A stretch of DNA of 64,000 nt from Mimachlamys varia (GCA_947623455.1 OX392527.1:50202401-50266400); one strand, 5' to 3'. Shown: positions 11,301-22,373, counted from the stretch's first letter. Notes: a model not told the origin generated them from the letters alone. Translations and numbers: made by a program.

Positions 11301-13932
11301 ATTTCTTTGTGAAAAACTGAAAAAGATATTGAGTCCCTAATAAGGCAATGAATCTTCATGACATTTTTTATGAAGAAACTGAAAAAGATATTGACTGACC
11401 TGTCACTTGCCCATTTAATGATGGGATCCCATTCCTTTTGCTGCAGTTCTGCTAAATCCTGTGGCTCTGTCAGTCTGAAACTAAGCATGAAATACTCTTA
11501 CTGTCTCTGGCTCTGTCAGTCTGAAACTAAGCATGAAATACTCTTACTGTCAAACCAATCTAGGCCATGATACAAAATTGAAAAAAATTTATGATATCTA
11601 AATAAATAGGAGTTGCTTTAGGCCCCATTAACAAACAGACTTAATTTGATTACAAACTCACCAAATGGTGTCAGTTTCCAAAAAATGCATCAACGTTCTT
11701 GTCATTTCTTCTTTGGTTTTCCCAGTGGGGTTGTCAAGTGCCGTGTTGGACAACCCATTCTGTCAAGAAGAAATTGTTGTCACCGATCAAAACTTTATTC
11801 CACAAAAACTGCAATGGCCTGGGTTATGAACAATTTCCTCAAATACAAATTTAAGACTTCAAGATACGTTTGTACTTTATTCACAGTCCCAAAATCTCAA
11901 AATGTAAATAATTTGTGCAATCCTGTCTCGGAGACAATGATTAAAAACATGTGCAATATTGACACATACCAGGTAATTAAAACGTGACTAAAAGCAGTTA
12001 ATGTACAAATGTAACAAACTTGTTCAACAGTTTTAGTTCTCTAAAGAGCAAAACAAAACATTGAATTCCTTATTAGCTTATAGTTTCTATTTAAAAAACA
12101 TTTTGCAAGAAGATATTTTCCAGACAGGACATCCATTTCTTCATGTTTTGGACAAACACATTTGAATTTTTTTGTTTTTTCATATATTCAGGAGAAAAAA
12201 TTCTTCTTTGGCATAATCTTTTATTTCAAAACTGTTATTTTTTAAGAGAACCAATACTAACAGATACTCTAAAACTGAATCCTGTCCAATGTATCTAAAA
12301 TAAAAATCATCTTAGACTGCAGCTTTCAGTGATTACTAAATAATGTCTTACCAGATGCATGTTGTGCCGTTTAATGGTGTCCTGTTGGGCATTCCATTCC
12401 GTGGCCACTGCCATAGCTAAAGTTTCACTAGGAACACGAAACAGATTCCCTGTTGGTGTTCTTAGTTTTCTGTTGTCCAAATTGATCTCAAACCAACCTA
12501 CAAAATGAAATATCATATTCAGATCAGAGCCTAGGAAAATACAATAACAAGAGGCCCAATGGGCCTTAACAGTCAGCTGAGTTTTGACAACTGCTTTTTT
12601 TGTGTAGCGACATGTCATAATACAGAAACAATGTATAAGTAAGATATAACAAATTGTTTTAATTTCTCATAGTTGAAGAGATAAAAGTTAATTTTATCCC
12701 CTCCTAAGGGGTGAATATGAAATCAGGGGGATATGAAAGTATTTCCAATTTTGATAAATCACTCTTAATAAAAGGATTTGATTCCAGCATATATGGGTCT
12801 AAATTAAATTTTTAATTTTAAATTTTAATCAATCTGATCTTGATTTTACCACCCAAAATAAACAAATATACCCAAAGGGGGTTGGGGGGCTGGAATTCAA
12901 AATTTTGACAAAGACTTTGTCTCAGGTGAGCTAAAATTTTCAATGTCTTATTAATTACTATAGGCTTGAATATAAAGGGGTTTGACAAGTGATGCTGTAG
13001 TATGACATAATATTATGTTTTATGTTAGAATGAATCAATTACTTGAGACAGGTGAGAGATTCACTATGAATGCTAAAAGCCCACGGTAAACAATCATTAG
13101 AGAAGTGTTCCATGAGCTTCCGACCATGCAATTGTCTGGGTATGCTGTTAAGAAATTTGCTGACAAACTTAACTAACTAAAAAATTTCTGCAAACTTGTA
13201 GTTCGCTGTGGTATATGTAGAACAAAGTAACAGTGGCTGTGGCAGTACACTAATAATCAAATCACTATCTTGAATGTCACTTTACGGTACCTACCATTTG
13301 CATTGACAACATAAGCATTCTTGTAAAATTTCTTCAGCTCTGAAAGTAAAAAATAGGCATGTATATTTTAATGTAAACTCCCTGGTTTAGAGCTTGACGC
13401 GAAAGATTAACGCAAATGAATCAATTACTTGAGAGATTCACTATGAATGAACCTTTCTGACTATGCAAAAGCATTGCTTACAATTATGCCCTTTCATTCA
13501 AGCTTGTCTATTACATGTGCAATGGCTATGACTTAACCTTCACTTTGTTGAAGTACATGTGGGTCATTAACAGATATAAGTAGAAGTATAAATGTACTTG
13601 TTGATGTGATCAAACATATCTCAAATGATGGTACGTTCTCTCATATATGGGAACGGCGATACTACATGTATATAAACTAAACCAGTCATACCCATATGGC
13701 ATTCATTGGCGAGTGAATACCAATGCATGATCAGTACAAGTTTCGATAACCTAGTGTAAGTCTCGCATTATTCAAATGGCTAAATGCAACGCATACCACG
13801 GGCCGGAGAAGCTGTTTGGCGAATCTGACTGAATGTCAACCCTTCCGTCTTCCTTTCTCTGATAATTCGTGAAATACATGGTTTTCCTTCAGCAAGTAAC
13901 CATCTGCCAAATAAACGCATGGGCGCCGCCAT
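8354..13932 (-). CDS. ATPAF2: ATP synthase F1 complex assembly factor 2 (ATP12 family), complete, eight exons
   Basis: Coding exons in transcript order (minus strand): 13932-13797, 13339-13295, 12497-12352, 11759-11662, 11480-11400, 9917-9805, 9629-9514, 8482-8354. All junctions are GT-AG with matching phases, and the sum is 864 nt = 287 aa plus TAA, close to human ATPAF2 (289 aa). The basic N-terminus (MAAPMRLFGRW, RIIRERK) suits a mitochondrial presequence. ATP12-family blocks follow: GWFEINLDNRKLRTP, VPSETLAMAVATEW, LDNPTGKTKEE, FLETDTIC, EPQDLAELQQKEWDPIIKWA, LSRLESQYQ, WGSVEWHHDIDKYDLQARV. The family chaperones the F1 alpha subunit during ATP synthase assembly in the mitochondrial matrix. 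The start is the ATG inside CAAGATGGCGGC, 135 bp from the divergent GID4 start. Two introns carry minisatellites that begin at their donors, and exon 5 has a duplicated acceptor. Confidence 0.95.
8768..8907. mobile_element. MITE family B, 140 bp, 22-bp terminal inverted repeats
   Basis: The left end is CAGCATAACTTGTCTAAACC; the right end reads CAGTGTAACTTGTCTAAACC on the other strand. TA flanks both ends. It lies in the last intron of ATPAF2. No ORF; a pogo/mariner-type non-autonomous element is inferred from CAGT-like ends and TA. Confidence 0.8.
9220..9512 (+). repeat. 44-bp minisatellite, about 6.5 copies, abutting an ATPAF2 donor site
   Basis: Unit TTTCAAAATGACAAAACCAA continuing TGGAGGATGTCGTACCCGATATAA, period 44 (starts 9220, 9264 and so on). 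It lies in the ATPAF2 intron whose donor is at 9513; the last unit runs straight into the exon, and each unit contains a copy of the donor region (GTACAACATCC on the minus strand). Confidence 0.9.
9932..10393. mobile_element. MITE family A, copy 2
   Basis: Same termini as 1454-1898 (CAGTGGATTCCACTTAATAT and ATATAAAGAGGAATGCACTG) and flanking TA, 462 bp. It sits in the ATPAF2 intron 15 bp beyond exon 9917-9805. Confidence 0.8.
10785..11395 (+). repeat. 62-bp minisatellite, about 10 copies, in ATPAF2 intron 5
   Basis: Unit GAGTCCCTAATAAGGTAATG continuing AATCTTCATGACATTTTTTATGAAGAAACTGAAAAAGATATT, period 62. Variants alternate between CTTCATGACA and CTTCACAACA subtypes. The array ends about 5 nt from the donor of exon 11480-11400. 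Confidence 0.9.
11462..11553 (-). repeat. ATPAF2: 46-bp tandem duplication across the acceptor of ATPAF2 exon 5
   Basis: A 46-bp segment is present twice head to tail (11462-11507 and 11508-11553), covering the first coding bases of the exon and its acceptor (minus-strand GCTTAG|TTTCAG). The copy next to the exon body gives the conserved CFRLTEPQDLAEL. Using the outer copy would add 46 nt and hit an in-frame TAG. Confidence 0.85.
12548..12935 (+). repeat. Interspersed repeat with AACAAGAGGCCCAATGGGCC head
   Basis: Starts with the AACAAGAGGCCCAATGGGCC hairpin and ends near CTCAGGTGAGCTAAAA. No ORF. It lies in an ATPAF2 intron, 50 bp upstream of exon 3. Confidence 0.5.
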
Positions 13933-14067
13933 CTTGAATGATAAAAAGTTGTTACGTACCTTTTGATTGGTCAGATTCGGAATGTCGCCGAATTGAGCGA
14001 ATCGGCGATGCTTTAACAAAAATATTATACTTCCGGTTTAAATCAAACACAGCATCGACAGGTAACC
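13933..14067. promoter_or_regulatory. Bidirectional promoter between ATPAF2 and GID4
   Basis: Only 135 bp separate the two divergent start codons, so both transcripts must start here or just inside. Visible sites are an inverted CCAAT box (ATTGG, 13966-13970), an ETS/GABP-type ACTTCCGG (14029-14036) and a YY1-like GCCGCCATCTTG over the ATPAF2 start (13925-13936). A small inverted repeat (TCGCCGAATT / GAATCGGCGA) lies near 13985-14008. There is no clear TATA box. This is the profile of a housekeeping bidirectional promoter; the factors are inferred from motifs only. Confidence 0.75.
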
Positions 14068-17000
14068 ATGCCTGTGAAGTTAGATCCACCGCCTCCTGCG
14101 AATTCCAAACAACTTGGAGTAACCACCACTTTATTATATAATGGGTCACGGTTTCAGGGACACCAGAAAAGCAAAGGAAATTGTTACGATGTGGAAGTTG
14201 TTTTACAGGTAACAAGTTTGAGTGACTGTCGCCATGTCTTTCTTGTCATTACATTCTTGACACATTTTACAGTTCTTAGTTATCCTGTATTTCAACATGG
14301 GCCCTTATAGAATATTAAGGACAATGTCAACAGTCCAAATAGAACACTATGGATGCAGTGATAATTCATTGAAGTTATTAATTGTTCACACTGATAGTGA
14401 TTATGTGAACCGACCTTTGCACTACAGACAGTTGGTCATGTAACATCACACATTATCATTGTTTAACAAGTTATGTGCAAACCGTAACCATTTTTGTCAA
14501 CATAATGTTATACGGACAAGAGACATGTACAGAACAGTGTATATTATTAACTAATGGGTCTACCTGGTACTTACATTTTACAACAAGATGAATCAAGGTG
14601 GGATATCAGTACTGTATAGTACACATACATGTACTAATGGTATTTCAATCAAATGTTAGATTACAGTTACCTTTCGGTTTCATGCTAGGAGGAAATTCAT
14701 CTCTGGCTGAACTGGAAGAACGGCAGACTTAGAAGCTGGCAGTCACTGGTTCATATTCCCAGTGATTATATATAAAAGCACACATTATAATTGCATGTCT
14801 TTCCGTTTACAAATCGTGTCTTTTGTGCTACAGATGTATATAAGTACAGTGTATATGTACATGTGGTGACAGTGAGTTAAAACCTGGGTTGTTATAGTGT
14901 TCGAGTGAACACATTTTTGAAATCAGGGAGATGTACATGTACATGTGTCATACATCAGACAACAGTCATTTCCTTTGGTTTTAGTTTTACATTTTAAAGG
15001 GAAACTGCCTTAGCTCAACTGGTATAGAGGCTGTTGGACCAGGAAGCTTAACTCATTAATCCCAAGCAATCAATTTACAATTTATTTTCATGGATCCTTT
15101 TTGTACATATTGCCGAAAATGATGAATTTCATAATGTTAAATTGAAGCATTTTCAGAATTTCTATGAGTCCTTTCATAATTTTATGAGTACTGGACGCAG
15201 GACTCGCATGTAGATTGATCACTGATCATGAATGATCAATCCATGAAGACACATTTGAGCTTTTCCAATTGATTGGTTGGAAAAGTTCATAATGAAATTT
15301 CAAGGGTAAATATGTTGATGAGCTTTGGGTTATTTGTTTGATCACATTCTTTCCTTTTACAGTATACATGTGTAAACATTACAACACAGGTTTAATAAGT
15401 AATTGTAAGTATTCTAGAGTCTTCTGAAACAATTAATACACTTGAGAAAGCATTGTTATTTTTATGCAGTGCAGGTTATCACATGAGCACAAATTAAATG
15501 TCAAAAAGGTCATGTTTTCCAAAAAGCAGATATTTTAGGTTTTAGGCCAACTGTAGAAGTTTCTCCAGACCAATAACTGCAATAGATAACTATAGCTATA
15601 TATATAGTACATGTATGCCAATACTCAGCTGAACATGCTAAAGGGAATTCGAAGTCCCCACTAGCCAACTCTGATAAAATTATATTTTATGATTTTGGTC
15701 AGACTCAAGATTTAACAAGAAGTTTAGGTTGAGCCAGTGTGGCATAGTTGACCTAACATGCTCATTCATGCTTTCTGTTTCTCTACAGAAACAGAAATAT
15801 ATATTATATTGTATATAATTATGTCTAGAATGAGTTGGAATACATGTATAATGTATTTAGGCCAGGGTTATGATTGAGCTTTTATGTGCTAATTGTTGTT
15901 GTGTTTTTGTTCCCTCCAACAGCATGTGGACATGGAAAGTTCCTACTTGTGTGGTTATTTGAAGATTAAAGGACTAACAGAAGAGTATCCCACTTTGACA
16001 ACATTTTTCGATGGAGAAATAATCAGCAGAAAACACCCGTTCCTCACGAGGAAATGGGACGCTGATGAGGATGTTGACAGAAAACATTGGGTAGGTACAA
16101 TAATGTATTGCAGCTACCAGGTATTTAGCTGTACATTAATGCAACCACACTTCAATCAAATCTGTTAAATGTTGGTCATGAGATTTGCTTTACTGTATAA
16201 AGTCAGTACAACTTGTCTAAAATGGAAGATTCTGGTACCAAAATATTTGGCCTATTAACACTGGTGTATGGTTTGTAAAAGTTTATAAATAAAGATGGAA
16301 ATGCTGGGACAAAGTGTTAAGGCTAGAAGATAGACAGGGTTTTAAATTAGACCAGGGCTGGACTATTTGATATATATATATATATAGCCATACAACACAG
16401 CCAAATTTAAATTTGTCAAGCCAAGACAAGAAATGGTATAATAATTCTAAGCCAATATTGCTCACACTGTGAAAAAGAAAAAGACTGGAGATCCCCCTAC
16501 ACACATACACCAAAAGTAAAATATTTAGAGGTTCAATATCAAAATTAATTTGTTAATGTGTAAGTTGTATATATGACAATACTAGTGTAATGTAATACAT
16601 GATTATCAGTGTTTCAGTATTTCACATCAATTTAGTAAAAAAAAAAACGCTATGAATTGCAAAAATGTAAATCAAAATTCATTTTAACAGTATATAATGT
16701 CATTTATTGTTTTATTTTTTTGTGGATTAATTTAGAAAATGATAAAATGATACATATGTCCTGTTAAAACGAAATTTTTGTTCCAGGATTTCATAGATTT
16801 TTTTACTGAATTGATGTGCAAACCAAATTCATGTACATACTATTTAAAACTAGTGTGGAGTTTATTTCATTGAGTCTGAACTTGCTTTAGTATGTGTTGA
16901 CCTGGATTTTCTGATATCAAAGTTAAAACAGAAAAAAGTAATAATTTTTTTAATTTTCTTTTTCAGGGAAAATTTTTATCTTTCTACCAGTTTGCAAAGA

Positions 17001-18776
17001 CATTTAATTCTGATACGTTTGATTATGAAGATTTAAAAACAACAGATTATGTATTCATGAGATGGAAGGTGAGGTTGTTTCCAGTAATCAGTTAAACGCA
17101 AAATATACATTTTCTATTTGAAATTCACTAAAACAAATTTCCGTTAGGAAAATGATTATAATGAACACAGAAGGGTAAACATTTCACAATAAACTTATAA
17201 TGTATTAGGAATTTTTTATGTGCTTTGTTTCTATTAAAGACCAGTATTGTTTTTAAGAGTGCTGATTTAATACTAATTATGTTTTGAAATATTTAAGTAA
17301 TTTTTCAAATTCTTGCATTATTTTATCACATGTACTTTGTTTTATAGTCATAGTAGTAGTATAATGAACTATTCCAGCCTTTGAAATGGAAGAGTTCAAA
17401 TGTGTCTTGAGGGGTAAATGAGTTGATGAACATATTTTGATATATGGTATATTTTGGTTTGACAAGTAAACATATTTTGATACATGGTATATTTTGTTTC
17501 GACAGGTAAACATATTTTGATATATGGTATATTTTGTTTTGACAAGTAAACATATTTTGATATATGGTATATTTTGTTTAGACAGGTAAACATATTTTGA
17601 TATATGGTATATTTTGTTTTGACAAGTAAACATATTTTGATATATGGTATACATGTATTTTGTTTCGACAGGTAAACACTTTTTGATATATGATATATTT
17701 TGTTTTGACAGATAAACATGTTTTGATATATGGTATATTATATTTTGACATGTAAATATATATTGAAATATGGTATACTTTGTTTTGACAAGTAAACTTA
17801 TTTTGATATTTGGTATATTTTCTTTCGACAGGAGCACTTTCTGGTGCCAGACCACACCATTAAAGACATAAACGGAGCTTCTTTTGCAGGATTTTATTAT
17901 ATCTGTTTTCAAAAGTCCACATCCACGATAGAGGGCTATTACTACCATAGGAGTTCAGAATGGTAATGTAACTGACAAATATAATGCTTTCCTTTCCATC
18001 CTTTTCCTGTCTATTGCTGATGGTTTAAGGGCTGTTTGACAGAATCAGAGTTATAGATTTAGGAATAAGTAAATCAAGATTGTTGGGGAGGGAGATAACT
18101 CCATATTTTTTCGTGTCCAATCAGGGAATTGAACCATTGGCACCTTTGTGAAAGACGAGTGCGCTATCCACTTCACCGTAACACTAACTAAGGGATAGCT
18201 AGCTATTCCATAAATAATCATGTTAGGGAGGTTGGATGCACATGTATTGATATATCATTGGTGGTGGGGGTCAAAATCAGATATGCCTACCATTCCAAAT
18301 GTTAAACCTATGGTTATTTCTGGAACAGCCCTAAATACTAATCAATACTGCTTAAAGTATCCCCCCCACCCCTCCCATCACCCTATCATGCCCTCCCTGC
18401 CATATTATATCTGGAATTACATAAACAATCTAAAACAAAGTTTCTGTATAAATTATACATTTTTAATTTTAGCCTTTGTAATGCTTTAGATAATATTGTA
18501 TATTATAAGTCCATGAGTTTTCATTTAAATGCATTTTGGGGGGGAATTATTAGAGAATATTTTACATTTTCAAGGAAATTTTATCTAATTTCAGTATATA
18601 TACATGTACAGTATATATGAAAATATTATAAATAACAAAAGAGACAATTTAAATGCAGATGGTTTACATGTTATGTTAGTGTAAAAAAACAAACAATTCT
18701 TTTGTTTTGCAGGTTCCAGTCGTTAAATCTTATTCATGTGCCAGAACACAGTATACCGGTGTACCAATTCAGATGA
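14068..18776 (+). CDS. GID4: GID4: substrate receptor of the CTLH/GID E3 ubiquitin ligase, complete, five exons
   Basis: Coding exons: 14068-14208, 15923-16090, 16967-17068, 17832-17962, 18713-18776 (stop TGA). They join in frame to 201 residues. After a short proline-rich start ([12 protein letters not shown]) almost the whole protein is the Vid24/GID4 beta-barrel domain, with blocks I recognise as nearly identical to vertebrate GID4: [102 protein letters not shown]4 binds N-terminal proline degrons and delivers substrates to the CTLH RING ligase. Human GID4 is about 100 residues longer at its disordered N-terminus; this start appears to align with an internal human Met. Intron 4 is occupied by a 39-bp minisatellite that runs into the exon 4 acceptor. 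Confidence 0.97.
14999..15050 (+). mobile_element. tRNA-like SINE head fragment
   Basis: GGGAAACTGCCTTAGCTCAA then CTGGTATAGAGGCTGTTGGA resembles a tRNA D-arm/A-box. No B box follows, so it is a fragment related to the copies at 20704 and 20932. Confidence 0.35.
17427..17831 (+). repeat. 39-bp minisatellite, about 10 copies, ending at the GID4 exon 4 acceptor
   Basis: Unit GTAAACATATTTTGATATAT then GGTATATTTTGTTTYGACAG, period 39. In several copies the unit begins GTAAAC and ends with a pyrimidine-rich CGACAG, so it looks like a miniature intron. The array stops exactly at the real acceptor TTTCTTTCGACAG at 17831. Confidence 0.9.
18110..18190 (-). mobile_element. tRNA-derived SINE S1 fragment, antisense
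   Basis: On the minus strand GTGAAGTGGATAGCGCACTC and GGTTCAATTCCC match the A- and B-box regions of the S1 SINE at 5474 and 50291. It lies in GID4 intron 4-5. Confidence 0.6.
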
Positions 18777-20150
18777 CGAAATGACGCCTCCAACTCGCTG
18801 TGATAACTATTTATTGTGTATAAAATATATATCAAGTGTATATGCTGTCATGACATGTACCTTAACTTATCAATTAGTTTTGCCTTGATAAGTAGCAAAA
18901 TACTGCAAGTAAAAAGTAATCAATAATTACCAGCTTTTGATAAGGAAAGTACTTGGCACTTGTTGTAGCTGCTACTGGAGTGAGCTTGAAGCGTTCCTCG
19001 CTGAGCAGGACTCGATGGACATAAAACAGTGTTGAATTGGTGCTCTGAATATAATTAAACAGGGTCTCCCAGTGAAAAGACCTTATGTTTTGTGGGACAA
19101 ATAGCAAGATTGGACAGAGGATGGCATGTATGTGTGCAGTTATTAACTTTATTAATAAGCTCACATTTGCCTTCATGCATGTGTGTATATATACAATATT
19201 CCACACAATATTGTTAATGTTGTCAAACTTCGTACGGATATGGATTAATCTAACAACTGGAAAAGACGTAAAATACCTTGCAAGCCAACACTAGAAATTG
19301 AACAGGAAGCGTAATACGACAGAATTAGATTAGAGGGAACAAAGTGTTAGATTATTTATCGGAGACTGTTTGTTACCTTACATTATATGCTGTAAATCAA
19401 ATGACATGTACATTGTGCTAACTGTTTTAACATTTTAACTGCAGCTTCCCCTGCTTACAGTTACATATAATTTTAGTCAGTGATGTTGTGTCATATCATT
19501 TTATCAGTCAGGTGTAATGCATTCCCTCCGAGGCGTGCATGCCTTTCTGTCACAAACCCCGCCCCGCTTCCTTTGATCCTGTGATCAGTTGTTCTGAAGT
19601 GATATATCCCCTCACTGGTCAGGAGAAGGAAGCCGATACTACCGTTTTAATGGCTGGCGTGTGTAAATTTTGTATGTTACACAGTGTGCAGGCAGCTTAG
19701 TTGTGCATATTCTACCATACTCAGTGTCTGTACGTTAACGATGGCTTTAATTTTGAAATCTGTAAATTGCAAAATAATATGTTTCTGTTTTATAAAAAGA
19801 TGCAATTTTCCTCAAATTGTTTTGTTATTTTTGACGCGTAGCACCTCTTTGCCATCATCCTGCTCAGACATGTGTGTTTACAGTTATACGTGTGTGTGTT
19901 TTACAGTTATCTCCCTTTTTTGGTTGGTTAAGAACTACATTCAAAGGACTTTTGATAAAACAGAGTGACTGTTTGTTTTTACTATGCGAGCAGACGACAC
20001 ATAACACACATTCCCAGCAGTTGTGACTTGCAGCCAGGGGTCATACACAGGATATTCCATACAGTGCTCAAACAGATCAGACGACATTTAACACAGCCCT
20101 TCTCAAACAAGTGAACTACTTTGTGCTTGAGACAATAAAAACTTTTTATT
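18777..20150 (+). terminator. GID4: Putative GID4 3' UTR, AATAAA at 20134-20139
   Basis: Non-coding sequence after the GID4 stop, without any other gene signal. The first canonical AATAAA I find is at 20134-20139, followed by a T-rich stretch, which would give a 3' UTR of about 1.36 kb. A non-canonical earlier signal is possible. Confidence 0.4.
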
Positions 20151-20703
20151 TATCTTTGTTTCATGTGAAAAGTACTGTGTTCTTCATGCCTTTGATTAAG
20201 TGCACATGTAACCCTCAGTCATCATTCCATCATAAATTTGTTTCCTATTGAGGTGTAATGTGGTATGTAGTTGTCTAGTGATAAGTTCTGATTTGGTAAA
20301 GGTCCGCCAACCTATTTTCTCCAGAGTTTTAGCCACATTGAACTTTGAAAGTTTGAAAAAAAAAATCCAAAAATGGTATGACCGATCTAACTCCAGTGGA
20401 AGTAGGAAAAGTATTATGAAAAAATGCATTTAAATCACAACCACAATCTTAACCAAATTAAAGGTTCATCATGATCAACAACACTCTGGCTTGTATGACA
20501 GATTTAAACAGTGGGAATTCCAACATATAAAATGTGTTGGCTCCAGAAAACAACATGCCTTTACATCTGTACTTCTTCACACATTCACTAATGGCAAATG
20601 GATCATTTGAATAGTTTCCATAGCAATAAGCTTTGAATGAATTAAAAAAAAAAAGTGTTTATGCTCATTCTTGGCTTTTAATTATTTAGCTTAGCAAGAG
20701 CTG

Positions 20704-20790
20704 AAGGGAACTTCCCTTAAGCTCAGCAGTAGAGAGCTAAGGGTCGCAGGTTTGAGCCTCGGTGATCACACTATCACTGTATCTTGTTCT
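20704..20790 (+). mobile_element. tRNA-derived SINE (family S2), copy 1
   Basis: CTTAAGCTCAGCAGTAGAGA and GGTTTGAGCCTC resemble tRNA A and B boxes, but acceptor stem pairing is absent, so it is not a tRNA gene. A related copy lies 230 bp downstream. Confidence 0.55.
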
Positions 20791-20931
20791 ATTACAAACT
20801 GGTGCCATTGTCCTACCCCGTTCCTATGAGGAGAATCCTTGGTTGGGAACCCAAGTTCGAGATTTTGAAAAAAGGCAGGACATAGTGTAAGAGTTAGGAA
20901 TTAATAAGATTGCATAACAAGCATGAGTTTA

Positions 20932-21060
20932 AGGGAATTTCCCTTTAGCTCAATGGTAGAACATCAGGCTTGAGAGCCAAGGGTCGCGGGTTCAAGCTTG
21001 CTCGTCTCATTACACATCAACCTTGGTCAACCAGTGCTTAACAAGGGTGTAATTTAGGAA
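20932..21060 (+). mobile_element. tRNA-derived SINE (family S2), copy 2
   Basis: CTTTAGCTCAATGGTAGAAC (A box) and CGCGGGTTCAAGCTTG (B box) with the anticodon-arm-like CATCAGGCTTGAGAGCC between them. The 3' part is unlike a mature tRNA and the acceptor stem does not close. Confidence 0.6.
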
Positions 21061-21074
21061 TATACCTATTAACA

Positions 21075-21545
21075 ATTAAACCCGTGGGATTTTATGGTCA
21101 TCTGACTATAACATTTTTGTTGGTTTTTGCTAAAATATTAACATATTTGACCCATGTGACCTTGAAAGTAAGTCATTTATTTGAACAAACTTGATAGTTC
21201 TTCATCCCAGCATGCTACAGGCAGAATTTTTGCATATTTGACCACGGTCACCTTGAACATGGGTAAAGGTTATTCATTTGAGTACACTTGGAAGCCCTTT
21301 AATTAAAGCATGCTACATGTCAAATATCAGCTCCATGGGCCTTTTAGTTACTGAGAAAAAGCTTCTCAAAGATTTTGAAATATTTGACCCCTGTGACATT
21401 GAAATTAGGTTAAGGTCATTCATTTGAACAAACTTTGTAGTCCTCCATCACACCATGCTACATGCATATATTGATAAGTTGTTTGAAAGAAAGGCTTACG
21501 ACGACAGACGAAGCATGATGACTATAGATAGGGTCAGACGACCAT
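21075..21545 (+). repeat. Degenerate copy of the GGCCC-head interspersed repeat
   Basis: Shares the body of the 7194 element (TTTGACCC..GTGACCTTGAAAGTA, CATTCATTTGAACAAACTT, CATGCTACATG) with a decayed head. The rest of 20150-22070 shows no gene. A segment at 21556-21652 recurs at 29805-29900. Confidence 0.45.
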
Positions 21546-22087
21546 TGATGGGGCACTTTTATTGAAAATTGATCTGAACCCCCAAAAAGTGTAAAAAAAA
21601 AACAACCTCTAAATACCTTAGTTTAGGTCCAAAAGTAGCTGTAACAAATTCTCATATTCCTGTGTATACAAATGCAGGATGTATGTAGAAGGATTCGATT
21701 AAATGCTGAGGCAAAAGACATATATAAGTCTTCAATTGATTGACGCTAACCAATTCTCAAATACAAGGGGTCATTATGGTCATTCACATTTTAACAGCAT
21801 CTTCAGAATAACTAACAATCTCAGAGTCGCCAACCGTCCCAATATTTAGCAGATCAGAGAGTCGGAACCCTTTCGGACCAAAATCTCGGGCAGTAATAAT
21901 TCAGATATATTCTTAAATTAATGACCTTGCCCTACTAGCAAGATCAAAAGACTTCAATGTCTTGGAATACGTGTTTTTTAATTGACCAAGCAACTATTCT
22001 GTAGATATGCAATGATATTTAATAGGAAGCATGGTGGAATAAAAGACTTACATAGGATCCCGAAATATTTACCATGACATGCCGAAG

Positions 22088-22163
22088 CATCGTCGGAAAC
22101 CCACGGTACACTTCTCTGACGTATGCAAACGTCAGAGAAATGTACCGTGGGTTTCCGACGATG
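22088..22163. mobile_element. Near-perfect 76-bp hairpin element with 9-bp target duplication
   Basis: Arms of 35 bp (CATCGTCGGAAACCCACGGT and on to TCTCTGACGT) with one mismatch and a 6-base loop ATGCAA. ATGCCGAAG occurs exactly on both sides (22079-22087 and 22164-22172), so it inserted as a unit. CATC...GATG ends and a 9-bp duplication are shared with the elements at 32094 and 38694. Confidence 0.85.
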
Positions 22164-22373
22164 ATGCCGAAGTTAACAAATATCAACATCATTGACCATT
22201 CTTGGGCTCTAGAATATTTTCTTACGTACGGTATGCTGTTTGGTTTACATGGGGAAAACTGACCAATCGTTAAGTTGTCATGCCCTTTAATATTACAGAG
22301 ACATTATATCCCACTTCAAAGCCGATCAATTCCACCGCGATACTACCGCGCGATTTTCTGTAAGCATGGAATA

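Noticed and set aside
17277..17948. 223-codon minus-strand frame with repeated [17 protein letters not shown]
   Set aside because: It is the complement of the 39-bp intronic minisatellite of GID4 plus the exon 4 antisense strand.
20932..21010. Functional tRNA gene
   Set aside because: A and B boxes are present, but the acceptor stem does not pair and the body continues into SINE sequence.
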